Positions 17,816 to 27,143 are shown, counted from the first letter of the stretch. The stretch: DNA of 35,710 nt from Pseudoprimorskyibacter sp. (GCA_029251265.1 JAQXDR010000013.1:1-35710); one strand, 5' to 3'. Numbers and translations: made by a program. The notes: generated from the sequence alone by a model not told the origin.

Positions 17816-19057
17816 ATGAAACGGCATGACTCAATCTTTACGCCTGTTTTGATTACCGGCTGTTTCATCATGCTGGTAAGCTTTGCAGTTCGGGCCAGTT
17901 TCGGTGTGTTCCAGATTCCCATTCAGGAAGAATTTGGCTGGCTGCGATCCGAATTCTCGATGGCTATTGCCATTCAAAATCTTGCATGGGGCTTTGGTCA
18001 GCCAATCTTTGGCGCATTGGCCGAACGTATTGGAGACCGGCGTGCAATCTTTTTCGGAGCAATCGCCTATGCCGCCGGACTGGTGTTATCGTCCTTCGCT
18101 GTTACACCCGGTGCGCATCAAATTCTGGAGATATTTGTAGGCTTTGGCATTGCAGGTACCGGATTTGGCGTAATCCTTGCCGTGGTTGGACGCGCCTCGA
18201 GCGACGCAAATCGTTCCATGAGCTTGGCGATTGCCACAGCCGCAGGCAGCGGGGGGCAGGTTATTGGCGCCCCCATCGCAGAATGGCTGCTGACCATGAT
18301 GAGCTGGCAATGGGTATTTGTTGTCTTTGCCGCCACTATCATGGCCAGTATGCTGGCCTTGCCTGCCATTCGTGCCCCTGCGGTATCAAAGGCGGAACTT
18401 GAACAAAGCATGGGTCAGATACTGACCCGAGCGTTTCGCGACCCCTCTTACACGCTGATATTTCTGGGTTTTTTTAGTTGCGGCTATCAGCTGTCTTTTG
18501 TAACAGCACATTTTCCCGCCTTTGTGACAGAGCTTTGCACACCGATCAGCCCGGGCGGGACGCTGTATTCCATCGGGATTACAACAACATCTGCTCTTGG
18601 TGCGCTTGCCATTTCGTTGATTGGACTGGCCAATATCTTTGGGACCTTGCTGGCGGGGTGGGCCGGGAAATACTGGCCAAAGAAATACCTTCTGGCGGGG
18701 ATCTATACAGGGCGCACCATTATCGCTGCGCTGTTCATAATGTTCCCGATTACGCCTACTTCGGTTATTCTGTTTTCGGTTACGATGGGATCATTATGGC
18801 TGGCGACGGTTCCTCTGACGTCGGGCCTTGTCGCGCATATCTATGGGCTGCGCTATATGGGGACATTGTATGGCATCATCTTCTTCAGCCACCAATTGGG
18901 AAGCTTTTTGGGCGTATGGCTGGGTGGGCGGATGTATGATCTCAACAATGGCGATTATACTGCCGTTTGGTGGATCGGTGTGGGTGTCGGCGCTTTTAGC
19001 GCAATTGTACATCTTCCTGTTCGTGAAAAACCCCTGCCTCAGCCGACTGCGGCCTAG
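17816..19057 (+). CDS. MFS transporter (oxalate/formate or monocarboxylate type)
   Basis: A 413-aa inner-membrane major facilitator with about 12 hydrophobic segments. The N-terminal half has FGVFQIPIQEEFGWLRSEFS and GALAERIGDRRAIFFGA, the loop 2-3 MFS signature. GIAGTGFGVILAVVGRASS is in the region of helix 4. These fit the monocarboxylate/OFA-like branch, but the substrate cannot be told from sequence. ATG 17816 has AGGAG upstream; an in-frame alternative 17 codons earlier lacks one. Its TAG overlaps the stop of the convergent HAD gene within a CTAG. Confidence 0.85.
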   Translation: MKRHDSIFTPVLITGCFIMLVSFAVRASFGVFQIPIQEEFGWLRSEFSMAIAIQNLAWGFGQPIFGALAERIGDRRAIFFGAIAYAAGLVLSSFAVTPGAHQILEIFVGFGIAGTGFGVILAVVGRASSDANRSMSLAIATAAGSGGQVIGAPIAEWLLTMMSWQWVFVVFAATIMASMLALPAIRAPAVSKAELEQSMGQILTRAFRDPSYTLIFLGFFSCGYQLSFVTAHFPAFVTELCTPISPGGTLYSIGITTTSALGALAISLIGLANIFGTLLAGWAGKYWPKKYLLAGIYTGRTIIAALFIMFPITPTSVILFSVTMGSLWLATVPLTSGLVAHIYGLRYMGTLYGIIFFSHQLGSFLGVWLGGRMYDLNNGDYTAVWWIGVGVGAFSAIVHLPVREKPLPQPTAA

Positions 19058-19671
19058 GCAACGGGCCCTTGCAACAGGCCTTCGGACACCAGTCGGTCCT
19101 GCCAGCCGTCAGGCGTGGTGAACAGATGCGTCTGCCAGCCCCGACCCTGCGCCGCGGCAATATTGTCCGCGCGATCATCTGCAAACAACAGCCTGTCGGG
19201 CGCGATGCCACTGTCATGTTCCAAGATCTCATAAATACGCGCATGAGGTTTGACGTGTGACAGGTAGCCCGAGATATAACGCCGATCAAATTCGGTCAAA
19301 AAGGGATAAGCAGTCTCTGCCAGTTCAAAGGTGCCAATACCAAAGTTGGATAGTGCAAATACTGGCATACCCTTGGCACGCAACGCACGCAGACATGCCA
19401 CAGACACAGGGATTTCAGGCGCGGCCAGCTCAAGCCAGTTATCATGCCACATACGGATCTCGGACTGCCATTGTGGATAACGGGCAGCACAGTCATAGAC
19501 GGTTTTTTGAAAGGATGCGCCTATGTCGATCTCTTCATTCATGGCATGCAGGTCGACATCGGCAAACATGGCACGACGGCGCTCTGGTCCTATGACACGG
19601 TCATAGAAACGTTCTGGAACCCACTCAATCAGAACATTCCCAATGTCAAAAACAACCGCATCAATAGACAT
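19054..19671 (-). CDS. HAD-superfamily (subfamily IA) hydrolase
   Basis: A 205-aa haloacid-dehalogenase-like phosphatase or dehalogenase. Motif I is VVFDIGNVL with nucleophile Asp9; the second Asp of DxD is Gly11, as in YihX-like and related FDxGNVL proteins. Motif II is ALSNFG, motif III has the Lys of SHVKPHARIYE, and motif IV is LFADDRADNI. A helical cap lies between motifs I and II (about 17-100). Likely substrates are small sugar phosphates or haloacids, which cannot be decided here. Its stop overlaps that of the MFS gene (CTAG). Confidence 0.86.
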   Translation of the reverse strand: MSIDAVVFDIGNVLIEWVPERFYDRVIGPERRRAMFADVDLHAMNEEIDIGASFQKTVYDCAARYPQWQSEIRMWHDNWLELAAPEIPVSVACLRALRAKGMPVFALSNFGIGTFELAETAYPFLTEFDRRYISGYLSHVKPHARIYEILEHDSGIAPDRLLFADDRADNIAAAQGRGWQTHLFTTPDGWQDRLVSEGLLQGPVA

Positions 19672-19732
19672 CTTGGCTTCCTGTGTTCATGCTATTAGCC
19701 CCAACCTGCCGCAGATAGTCACAAAAGAAAAG

Positions 19733-20689
19733 TCAGCGTCGCACAGGTGCATCCTGAGCCAACGGCTTGCGCACGGCCTCGCGCCAGATCATGACCAGCC
19801 CAGACCCCAGAATTAAGGCAATCCCCACAAAGGCCACACGATCCGGTACTTCGGCAAAAATCAAATACCCCGAAAGCACACCCAACGGCATGGCCACATA
19901 TTCAAACGGTGCAACCAAAGCGGCTTCTGCTGTGCGATAGGCCAGGCTGATCAGATACCCCCCCAGGCCGGTCGCAAAGCCCACCAGCACAAACAGGGCG
20001 ATGTCTTGATATGCAGGCCAGATCCACGGGCGCAAAAGGAACTCCATTGATGGATTATCCCATCCCGAATAACGTCCATCACCCACAGCCAACCCCATGC
20101 CTGCGGACACCACAATAAAGACCAGCTGAACATAGACTGCCATCGCCACCGTTGTTTCTGTGCGGCGAATGTGGCGGGTCAACATATGCAGCAATGCATA
20201 CCCCGTCGCGGCGATCAGAGGCAAAATAGCCACGCTTTGAAACGTACCCGCACCGGGACGCAGCATAATGATCACGCCGATGAACCCTACGGAAATGGCA
20301 ATCCACCGCCAGGGCCCAACGGTTTCGCGCAGAAAAATGACGGAAAAAACTGTGATCAGCACAGGCGATATAAAGAACACCGCAACGCCTTCGGCCAAAG
20401 GCATCGCAGCAATACCCAAGAAAAAGGTCATGTTCGCCACGACAACGCAAAGACCGCGCAACAAATGCGCAACGGGACGACGGGTGCGCAAGGCGCGGAA
20501 TCCTCCTTCGGCTGGCAGAAAAACCACAAGGACAAAAACCAACCCAATCAAAGATCGAATCAGCACCACTTCGTGAAGTGGATAGCCACCAGACAAAAAC
20601 TTGACCGTGGCATCATTGATGGTGAAGCACATGGATGCGATCAACGCACTCAGGCTGCCCAGCATAGCGGGCGAAAGACGGGACATCAT
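19733..20689 (-). CDS. DMT-superfamily transporter with two EamA domains
   Basis: A 318-aa inner-membrane protein with ten predicted transmembrane helices in two EamA repeats, at about 10-145 and 160-300. Typical features are INDATVKFLSGGYPLHEVVLIRS in the first repeat and AEAALVAPFEYVAMPLGVLSGYLIFAEVPD near the end of the second. Members export amino acids, nucleotides or other metabolites; the substrate is unknown. The start is an ATG-ATG pair at 20689. The 127 bp before it hold only a short ORF I do not trust. The next gene downstream, a HAD hydrolase, has its start 61 bp away. Confidence 0.87.
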   Translation of the reverse strand: MMSRLSPAMLGSLSALIASMCFTINDATVKFLSGGYPLHEVVLIRSLIGLVFVLVVFLPAEGGFRALRTRRPVAHLLRGLCVVVANMTFFLGIAAMPLAEGVAVFFISPVLITVFSVIFLRETVGPWRWIAISVGFIGVIIMLRPGAGTFQSVAILPLIAATGYALLHMLTRHIRRTETTVAMAVYVQLVFIVVSAGMGLAVGDGRYSGWDNPSMEFLLRPWIWPAYQDIALFVLVGFATGLGGYLISLAYRTAEAALVAPFEYVAMPLGVLSGYLIFAEVPDRVAFVGIALILGSGLVMIWREAVRKPLAQDAPVRR

Positions 20690-20816
20690 AGGTGCACTGG
20701 GACACCGGGTAATTGGCCAAGTCTAACTCAGGAACGACATAGTCTTGGTCGTTGTATGCCAAAGGCTCCCTAAAGCGGCTAAAACGTCTGGCCAGCACGC
20801 CGGATCTTTCGGACCT

Positions 20817-21272
20817 CTAGCCGGTCTGGGACACGCTCTGGCGCAACAACTGCTCCAATGCGTTCAGAAATTTGGAGCGGTCTGAGGAAGAGAATGTTCG
20901 TCCACCTTTGGATTGCCGGAACGGGTCAGCCGCACGCAAGTCGGAGGCTAAATTTCGCAACGCTAGCTGGGAGCCGATGTTCGCGTCCGTCAGAATGTCT
21001 CCGTTGGGTCGCAGAGCAACAGCGCCGTTTTCAATCACCCGCTGCGCCAAAGGGATGTCGGCCGTCACTACCACGTCGCCTGCACTGGCACGGTCGGCTA
21101 TCCAGATATCGGCAGCATCTGGGTCCGATGGAACAACAACGATTTCAACCAAAGGGTTGCGCGACGGGCGAATGCCGCCGTTTGACACAAGAACCATAGG
21201 GTGCTTGTGGCGGGTCGCAACCTTTTCTGCCTCAAGCTTGACCGGGCACGCATCAGCATCAACGTAGATCAT
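20817..21272 (-). CDS. YaiI/YqxD family protein (DUF188, NYN-like)
   Basis: A 151-aa protein matching the UPF0178/DUF188 family. The N-terminal MIYVDADACPVK carries the conserved acidic residues of a PIN/NYN-like nuclease fold. DAADIWIADRASAGDVVVTADIPLA and the late GGRTFSSSDRSKF are further family motifs. A ribonuclease role is suggested by the fold but not established. Its ATG directly follows the fghA stop (TGAATG), so the two are cotranscribed and probably translationally coupled. Confidence 0.9.
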   Translation of the reverse strand: MIYVDADACPVKLEAEKVATRHKHPMVLVSNGGIRPSRNPLVEIVVVPSDPDAADIWIADRASAGDVVVTADIPLAQRVIENGAVALRPNGDILTDANIGSQLALRNLASDLRAADPFRQSKGGRTFSSSDRSKFLNALEQLLRQSVSQTG

Positions 21273-22103
21273 TCAGTCTTCCAACGCATCTGCGTGAAAA
21301 GCAATGTGGTCCGGCATCATGCTAGCCACAAAGAAATAACTATGGTCATATCCGGGCTGCATTCTGTGCACCCCATTCTGACGACGGGCCACCATGGCGT
21401 TGGCCAGTGCTTCGGGACGCAACAGGTCCAAAAACTGGTCGTTCGCGCCCTGATCTATCAAAACGGGACCGTCAACGCCCCGTTCCGCCATTTGAAGCGT
21501 CGCATCATGCCTGCTCCAAGACGATGGATCCACCCCCAGATAGGCAGTCAATTGCTTTTGGCCCCAGTCGCTGGCGGTCGGATTCGCTATCGGGGCAAAG
21601 GCACTGACGGATTTGAAACGCCCTGGCAGCGCCATTGCCAAGGTCAACGCCCCGTGCCCCCCCATAGAGTGTCCAGTGATCGCCTGGCGTGTCATATCAA
21701 CAGAGAACCTCGCCCCGATCAACGCTGGCAGTTCTTCGGCCACATAATCCCACATGCGGTAGTGTGAGCTCCAAGGCGTTTCGGTCGCGTTCACATAAAA
21801 GCCCGCTCCCATGCCCAAATCATAAGCGTCATCATCCGCAACGCCATCCCCACGTGGGGACGTGTCGGGAAAGACCAGCGCGAGACCTTCTTGCGCGGCC
21901 CATGCTTGTGCGCCTGCTTTTGTCATCGCGTTTTCATGAGTACAGGTCAAACCGGACAAGTACCACAGAACAGGCACCGGACCGCGCAGGGCCTGAGGCG
22001 GCAAAAACAGGCCAAAGGTCATATCGCAAGCACATGCCGTCGATGCATGTCGATAAACACCCTGCACACCACCAAAGCAGCGATTCTCAGCTACGATTTC
22101 CAT
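21273..22103 (-). CDS. fghA: S-formylglutathione hydrolase
   Basis: A 276-aa cytosolic alpha/beta-hydrolase that cleaves S-formylglutathione to formate and glutathione, the second step of glutathione-dependent formaldehyde oxidation. The nucleophile elbow GHSMGGHGAL places Ser146. Asp222 (DQGANDQFL) and His254 (PGYDHSYFF) complete the triad. WYLSGLTCTHENAM near residues 47-60 is a family signature. The partner alcohol dehydrogenase (adhC/flhA) is not in the window. It is followed directly by the YaiI-like gene. The class III aminotransferase lies 90 bp upstream on the same strand. Confidence 0.95.
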   Translation of the reverse strand: MEIVAENRCFGGVQGVYRHASTACACDMTFGLFLPPQALRGPVPVLWYLSGLTCTHENAMTKAGAQAWAAQEGLALVFPDTSPRGDGVADDDAYDLGMGAGFYVNATETPWSSHYRMWDYVAEELPALIGARFSVDMTRQAITGHSMGGHGALTLAMALPGRFKSVSAFAPIANPTASDWGQKQLTAYLGVDPSSWSRHDATLQMAERGVDGPVLIDQGANDQFLDLLRPEALANAMVARRQNGVHRMQPGYDHSYFFVASMMPDHIAFHADALED

Positions 22104-22193
22104 TTGAAAGCCCTCATGTTTGCATCACAGTACCAGCGATATCTGAAAGCAGCATGTGGGCCAAGGCCGACGACGGGCTGCCGGGATATCTGC

Positions 22194-23543
22194 CTAGACC
22201 GATGACAGCCCGACATCGACCGCATCCAGTATAGTCTGGACTTCGTTTTCGGTAATAACCAGCGGCGGGGACATAACGATTGTATTCGCAGCCAACCGGA
22301 TCATGGCTCCTGCCTCATATGCCTTGGCGTGGATGTGTTTCATCGTTGGCATATCCATCGCAGCCTTGGTCGCGCGATCACTGACAAGTTCAATTCCGGA
22401 CATCAAACCATGTCCCCCGCGCACATCTCCAATCACATCATATTTTTTCGCAAGCGCCTGAAGCCCTTCAAAAAGTTGCGTGCCACGTGCCGCCGCATTG
22501 GTTTTGGTATCAAGCCGCACTGTCTCGGACAGACAGGCCACAACCGCCGCTGCCCCCACAGGATGGGCGGAATAGGTGTAGCCGTGGAAAAAACTACCTT
22601 CGGTGCCAGAGCTTTCAAAAACTTCGGCCACTTTATCGCTGGCAAGCGCTGCGCCCACAGGAAAATAGGCAGATGTGATGCCTTTGGCGACGCACATCAT
22701 ATCGGGCTGCACGCCCCAGTGGCGCGCTCCTGACCAATCCCCGGAACGACCAAAGCCGGTGATCACCTCGTCCGAAATCATCAAGATCCCATGGCGGTCA
22801 CAAATATCACGCATCAATGGCATAAAGCTTTGAGGGGGTACGATCACACCGCCAGCCCCTTGTATCGGCTCCATAATAAACGCAGCAATCGTACCGGGAC
22901 CCTGAAACTGGATTTCGTCTTCGGCCGTTTGGGCGATGAGCTGGGCAAGGGTCTCAGGATCAGTTTCGTTATACGGATTGCGATAGGCAAAAGGCGATGG
23001 CAGATGGAAACATCCCGCCAAAAGGGGTTCATACGCGGTGCGAAAACGGTTGTTTCCATTGACGCTGGCCCCACCGAAATGCGTGCCGTGATACCCTTTT
23101 TTCAGGCTCAGGAATTTGGTCCGCGCTGGTTCGCCGCGCAGTTTGTGATACTGACGGGCCATGCGCAAACTGCTTTCCACACTGTCCGAACCACCAGAGG
23201 TAAAGAACACACGCGACATGCCATCTTGGGCAAAAAAGTCACGCACCATATAGCTGGCCTCGATTGCGGCGGGGTTCGTCGTCCCTGCAAAGGCTGAATA
23301 GTAGGGAAGATCGTAAAGCTGCTTGGCGATGGCCTCTTTGAGCACATCATTGGAATACCCAAGGTTCACACACCACAGCCCGCCGACACCATCAACAACC
23401 TCATGCCCGTCAAGATCGGTAATCTTGCTGCCGTGCGCTTTGGTAATGATCGTTGGCGGGTTTTGTCGGGCATCTCCGAAATGCGCCATAGGCTGCCATA
23501 AGTGACGGGCGTTATTTTCGCGCAGGAAGTTGTCGTCTTTCAT
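22194..23543 (-). CDS. Class III PLP-dependent aminotransferase (omega-transaminase type)
   Basis: A 449-aa fold-type I transaminase. The PLP lysine is Lys287 in CVAKGITSAYFPVGA. Asp258 in MISDEVITGFGR binds the pyridine nitrogen. FTSGGSDSVESSLRMAR and YHGTHFGGASV are typical of the omega-aminotransferase branch acting on beta-alanine, taurine, putrescine or similar amines with pyruvate. The exact amine donor cannot be read off. I chose ATG 23543 because GGAG lies eight bases upstream; an in-frame TTG would add four residues. It lies between the CoA-transferase and fghA on the same strand, with 100-bp-scale gaps, so an operon is possible but not shown. Confidence 0.92.
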   Translation of the reverse strand: MKDDNFLRENNARHLWQPMAHFGDARQNPPTIITKAHGSKITDLDGHEVVDGVGGLWCVNLGYSNDVLKEAIAKQLYDLPYYSAFAGTTNPAAIEASYMVRDFFAQDGMSRVFFTSGGSDSVESSLRMARQYHKLRGEPARTKFLSLKKGYHGTHFGGASVNGNNRFRTAYEPLLAGCFHLPSPFAYRNPYNETDPETLAQLIAQTAEDEIQFQGPGTIAAFIMEPIQGAGGVIVPPQSFMPLMRDICDRHGILMISDEVITGFGRSGDWSGARHWGVQPDMMCVAKGITSAYFPVGAALASDKVAEVFESSGTEGSFFHGYTYSAHPVGAAAVVACLSETVRLDTKTNAAARGTQLFEGLQALAKKYDVIGDVRGGHGLMSGIELVSDRATKAAMDMPTMKHIHAKAYEAGAMIRLAANTIVMSPPLVITENEVQTILDAVDVGLSSV

Positions 23544-23662
23544 GGCCGGCTCCAAGGGCTAAAAATCACATACCGTCACCCTGCCACGACCATGCGTCTG
23601 CGCCAAGAGGGATCACACCAAAGACATGTCACGCATTTTTAAACGCAGTTCGGAATAGTGCT

Positions 23663-24793
23663 TTATTTCTGATGCTGCCCCAAACGGGGTGGCGGTTGAT
23701 CCAATACCAGATCTGCATCCGAGAATACGAACGGTGACCGAACGCCGGGAATGCCCTCTGGTTCGATCTTCAAACCACGCGCCTGAACCTGCGGGTCTGC
23801 AAAAACCTCGGCCATATCGTTGATGGGTCCGGCGGGTACGCCTTGCTCTTCGCATCCAGCCAGCAGATCGTCCTTGGTCCATTTGCGTGTCTTTGCCATG
23901 AGGCGGTCAATCATCGCTTCACGGTTTTTAACACGATCGCGATTGGTCAGATAATCGGGATCCATGGCCATCGCATCCAAGCCTAACAAAGCACACAAAC
24001 GCTGATACTGCCCATCGTTGCCTGTTGCGATGATGATGTGACCGTCAGAACAGTCAAACACCTGATACGGCGTTAGATTCGGATGGTAGTTTCCAGTTCG
24101 CCCCGGGGATGTGCCGGTGGACATATAATTCAAAGCCTGATTGGCCATGGCCGACACGGCGCAATCCATCAAAGCCATATCTATGTGTTGTCCGCGGCCT
24201 GTGTTTTGGCGCTGATGGACTGCAGCCAGAATCGCGCTGACAGAATACAGACCGGTCAGCAAATCCGTCACGGCCACGCCCGCGCGCTGCGGCTGACCAT
24301 CCGGATCACCCGTGATCGACATAAAGCCCGACATGCCCTGAATGATGTAGTCATAGCCCGCACGATGCGCATATGGGCCGGTTTGTCCAAACCCCGTGAT
24401 CGAGCAGTAGATTATCTGTGGATGGCGCGCAGATACACTGGCAAAGTCCAAGCCGTATTTGGCCAGGCCCCCCACCTTAAAGTTCTCGATCAGTACATCT
24501 GCTTCGGACAAAAGGGCGTGCAGCGTAGCCTGCCCTTCGTCCGTGGCAAGATCAACAACAACAGACTGCTTGCCGCGGTTGCAGCTGTGAAAATAGGCTG
24601 CAAACGCGCCGCCTTCGCGATCGATAAACGGGGGGCCCCAGTTGCGGGTATCATCCCCCGCGGGCGATTCCACCTTGATCACTTCAGCACCTAGATCAGC
24701 AAGGGTCTGACCTGCCCACGGTCCTGCAAGAATGCGGGCAAGCTCTATGACACGCAATCCTGCAAGAGGGCCGTGGGGTGCTGCTTTTGCCAT
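23663..24793 (-). CDS. CaiB/BaiF family CoA-transferase
   Basis: A 376-aa family III CoA-transferase that moves CoA between carboxylic acids. The N-terminal GLRVIELARILAGPWAGQTLADLGAEVIKVE is the family signature. Asp177 in AVTDLLTGLY corresponds to the catalytic aspartate of formyl-CoA transferase. GRGQHIDMALMD follows as expected. The acid substrate is unknown. Its ATG overlaps the dsbA-like stop by one base (TGATG), so it is translationally coupled to a periplasmic oxidoreductase, an odd pairing. In relatives I recall smc following dciA-dsbA, so this may be a rearrangement. Confidence 0.93.
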   Translation of the reverse strand: MAKAAPHGPLAGLRVIELARILAGPWAGQTLADLGAEVIKVESPAGDDTRNWGPPFIDREGGAFAAYFHSCNRGKQSVVVDLATDEGQATLHALLSEADVLIENFKVGGLAKYGLDFASVSARHPQIIYCSITGFGQTGPYAHRAGYDYIIQGMSGFMSITGDPDGQPQRAGVAVTDLLTGLYSVSAILAAVHQRQNTGRGQHIDMALMDCAVSAMANQALNYMSTGTSPGRTGNYHPNLTPYQVFDCSDGHIIIATGNDGQYQRLCALLGLDAMAMDPDYLTNRDRVKNREAMIDRLMAKTRKWTKDDLLAGCEEQGVPAGPINDMAEVFADPQVQARGLKIEPEGIPGVRSPFVFSDADLVLDQPPPRLGQHQK

Positions 24794-25473
24794 CAGTTTA
24801 AGGCATCATCAATAAGGCCGGACATCTCGCTGTAGGTCATATTGCTATGCAACTGGCCATCAATCAGGAATGACGGCGTCGAACTGATGCCATCACGTTC
24901 CACGTTTGACTGAAACCAAGCAACGAGGCCCTGCGCGGTCGCGCGATCTGTCAGACATGCCTCAAGCTTGTCATCAGCCATGCCAGCACGACGACCAATA
25001 CGACGCAGGGCGTCTGCTACGGCAGCATCCGATCCGGCGCGCGCCCAGCTTTGTTGTTCGGAGTAAACAAGATCGGTGATACCAAAAAATTTGGCCGGTT
25101 CACAGCGTGCGACGAGGGATGCCCAAAGGCCGTACCGGTCAAAATAAACTTCGCGATAAACAAAGCGGATCTTGCCCGTGTCAATATAATTGGCTTTCAG
25201 GTCCTTGTAGGCTCCTGCGTGAAAGCTGGCACAATGCGGGCATGTGTAGCTGGCATATTCCACAACCTCGACTGTCGCGTCGGGGTTGCCTAACACCATC
25301 TCCTGCACCGCTGCGGCGGCTTGTTGTTCTGTGGTGGCCTCCTGAGCGTTGGCGGCACCCGGCAGCACGATGTCACCACCAGCCAAATCTGGCGCTGACC
25401 GCTGCATTAACAAAGAGCCGCCTCCCGCCACCAAAACAAGGGTCAAAACCGTTATCGCAAGGATGCGTTTCAT
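24793..25473 (-). CDS. DsbA-family periplasmic thiol:disulfide oxidoreductase
   Basis: A 226-aa exported thioredoxin-fold protein. Residues 1-20 are a hydrophobic signal or anchor (MKRILAITVLTLVLVAGGGS), followed by a low-complexity linker to about 55. The active site is Cys78-Pro-His-Cys81 (YTCPHC), the DsbA-type CPHC. The cis-proline loop is STPSFLIDG near the C-terminus. It belongs to the DsbA/BdbD-like group with a helical insert. ATG 25473 was chosen because it opens the signal peptide and has GGAG eight bases upstream; the frame is open 35 codons further. It lies 25 bp downstream of the dciA-like gene and overlaps caiB by one base. Confidence 0.92.
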   Translation of the reverse strand: MKRILAITVLTLVLVAGGGSLLMQRSAPDLAGGDIVLPGAANAQEATTEQQAAAAVQEMVLGNPDATVEVVEYASYTCPHCASFHAGAYKDLKANYIDTGKIRFVYREVYFDRYGLWASLVARCEPAKFFGITDLVYSEQQSWARAGSDAAVADALRRIGRRAGMADDKLEACLTDRATAQGLVAWFQSNVERDGISSTPSFLIDGQLHSNMTYSEMSGLIDDALN

Positions 25474-25498
25474 AAAGTATCTCCGTTCCATTACCTGT

Positions 25499-26002
25499 CT
25501 AAGTCTGTGCATTTGATTTGGATATGACGTTTCCAGCCAAACGTTCAAGCGCTTGTCGCAATTCATCATCAGCAACATCGCCCGTCATGTTGCGGGCCTT
25601 AGCGATAATATGGGGTTTGGGTTTGGGGGGCGGCGCGGCCGAGAACTGCGCCACTGATTCTGCAAAACCACGCGCAGCCGTCTGGGTTAGACGAATGCGG
25701 GCAATGGCATTATAGCCGTAAACTGCATTAACCCGTTCGCGCAGGCGTTCTTTCTGCATCTCGATCATGGGGGCAAGTGCCCCGCTCACCAACAAGACAA
25801 GTGTTGCGCCAAAACCGCCGCGGGAATAGCTGACTTCCACTGGACGACACTGGCGCGCCATCTCAGGCCCGATGATTTCGACCCAATGGGTAAGCAGTCG
25901 AGTCTGCGCAAAGCCCCGGGTTTCGCTGGCACGCCGAACCTGCCCTTGCAAAAGGCCGGAGGTCCGGGCAAAGCCGTAAGTGGTTGTTGAACGTTTGGTC
26001 AC
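25499..26002 (-). CDS. DciA/DUF721 family protein
   Basis: A 167-aa protein of the DUF721 family, which includes DciA, the loader or recruiter of the replicative helicase in bacteria lacking DnaC. The N-terminal YGFARTSGLLQGQVRRA and RLLTHWVEIIGPEMARQCRPVE are typical; RVNAVYGYNAIARIRLTQTA closes the conserved domain. I chose GTG 26002 (MTKRSTTTYGF after initiation) because it matches the family's usual start, although the ribosome-binding site is weak. A start 64 codons upstream would run into the divergent mutY gene. The tail after residue 125 is Pro/Lys-rich and poorly conserved. Confidence 0.83.
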   Translation of the reverse strand: MTKRSTTTYGFARTSGLLQGQVRRASETRGFAQTRLLTHWVEIIGPEMARQCRPVEVSYSRGGFGATLVLLVSGALAPMIEMQKERLRERVNAVYGYNAIARIRLTQTAARGFAESVAQFSAAPPPKPKPHIIAKARNMTGDVADDELRQALERLAGNVISKSNAQT

Positions 26003-26069
26003 AAGTTGACTCTTAGCATATAGACCTACTTTACTACCATGGCAGCCAAGGACCAGAGCAGATTGCCCA

Positions 26070-27143
26070 ATGATCCAAGCCACCTCTTCAACCCTTCGTG
26101 ATCGGCCAGACCCAAAAGATCTGTTGGAATGGTACGACAGAAATGCACGGAAAATGCCGTGGCGTACAGGCCCCGCTGACCGAAAGGGCGGCATCCAACC
26201 GGACCCTTATCGAATCTGGATGTCCGAAATCATGCTGCAACAAACCACGGTTGCTGCTGTAAAGTCCTACTTCATAAACTTTACAAGTCGGTGGCCAACC
26301 GTGATCGACCTTGCCAATGCCAAAGACGCCGATGTCATGGCGGCCTGGGCAGGTCTGGGCTATTATGCGCGCGCGAGGAACCTGCTGAAATGTGCACGGA
26401 CGGTACGCGATGTTTTTGATGGGATATTTCCGTCGGATCACGCAGCGCTTTTGGCATTGCCGGGAATAGGTCCGTATACCGCAGCGGCTGTGGCATCAAT
26501 CGCATTTGATCAACCGGCAACCGTGGTTGATGGCAACGTGGAACGTGTTATGGCACGGCTGTATAACGAACACACACCCTTACCGACAGCAAAGCCCGTC
26601 TTGACCTGCTTGGCCGAGGCTTTGACCCCGACCACGCGTCCGGGCGATTATGCACAAGCAGTCATGGACCTCGGCGCAACGATATGTACACCACGCAACC
26701 CCGCCTGCGGTCTGTGTCCATGGCGTTCTCCGTGCCAGGCGCGCCATCTTGGCACGGCAGCAAACTTGCCAAGAAAGCTGCCCAAGAAGCGCAAACCCAC
26801 ACGTCATGGCATTGCCTACGTGGTACAGCGCGTGGACGGAGCTTGGCTGCTGGAAACACGGCCCGATAAGGGTCTTTTGGGAGGTATGCTTGGCTGGCCG
26901 GGCAGTGTTTGGGTGGATGCAGACCCAGATGAGGCCACCCCGATTCAGGCCGAATGGAAAACCTGTTCTGCCAAAGCACGCCACACCTTTACCCATTTTC
27001 ATCTTTTACTTACTGTCAAGACAGCTTTGGTACCCATGGACCGTTCACCATCCAAAGGTTTTTTTATTGACCCACAACAGTTCGATCCCGCATCCCTGCC
27101 CACTGTAATGCGCAAGGCTTTTGTACTGGTAAATTCGCCATGA
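26070..27143 (+). CDS. mutY: A/G-specific adenine DNA glycosylase
   Basis: A 357-aa base-excision repair enzyme that removes adenine mispaired with 8-oxoguanine. The helix-hairpin-helix motif LPGIGPYTAAAVASIA is near 130. The catalytic Asp154 lies in TVVDGNVERV, and Glu53 is in WMSEIMLQQT. The iron-sulfur loop Cys206-X6-Cys213-X2-Cys216-X5-Cys222 is intact. The C-terminal Nudix-like 8-oxoG recognition domain covers about 245-357. The ATG at 26070 has only a distant AAGGA, so initiation may be weak. The stop overlaps the next gene as ATGA. It diverges from the dciA-like gene. Confidence 0.96.
   Translation: MIQATSSTLRDRPDPKDLLEWYDRNARKMPWRTGPADRKGGIQPDPYRIWMSEIMLQQTTVAAVKSYFINFTSRWPTVIDLANAKDADVMAAWAGLGYYARARNLLKCARTVRDVFDGIFPSDHAALLALPGIGPYTAAAVASIAFDQPATVVDGNVERVMARLYNEHTPLPTAKPVLTCLAEALTPTTRPGDYAQAVMDLGATICTPRNPACGLCPWRSPCQARHLGTAANLPRKLPKKRKPTRHGIAYVVQRVDGAWLLETRPDKGLLGGMLGWPGSVWVDADPDEATPIQAEWKTCSAKARHTFTHFHLLLTVKTALVPMDRSPSKGFFIDPQQFDPASLPTVMRKAFVLVNSP

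Noticed and set aside
17752-17922. 57-codon N-terminal extension of the AFG1/ZapE gene
   Set aside because: It would run across the start of the divergent MFS gene and has no family-like sequence.
20690-20798. GTG-started frame of about 36 codons before the DMT transporter gene
   Set aside because: It continues only as a frame-shifted shadow of the transporter, has no clear ribosome-binding site and matches nothing I know.
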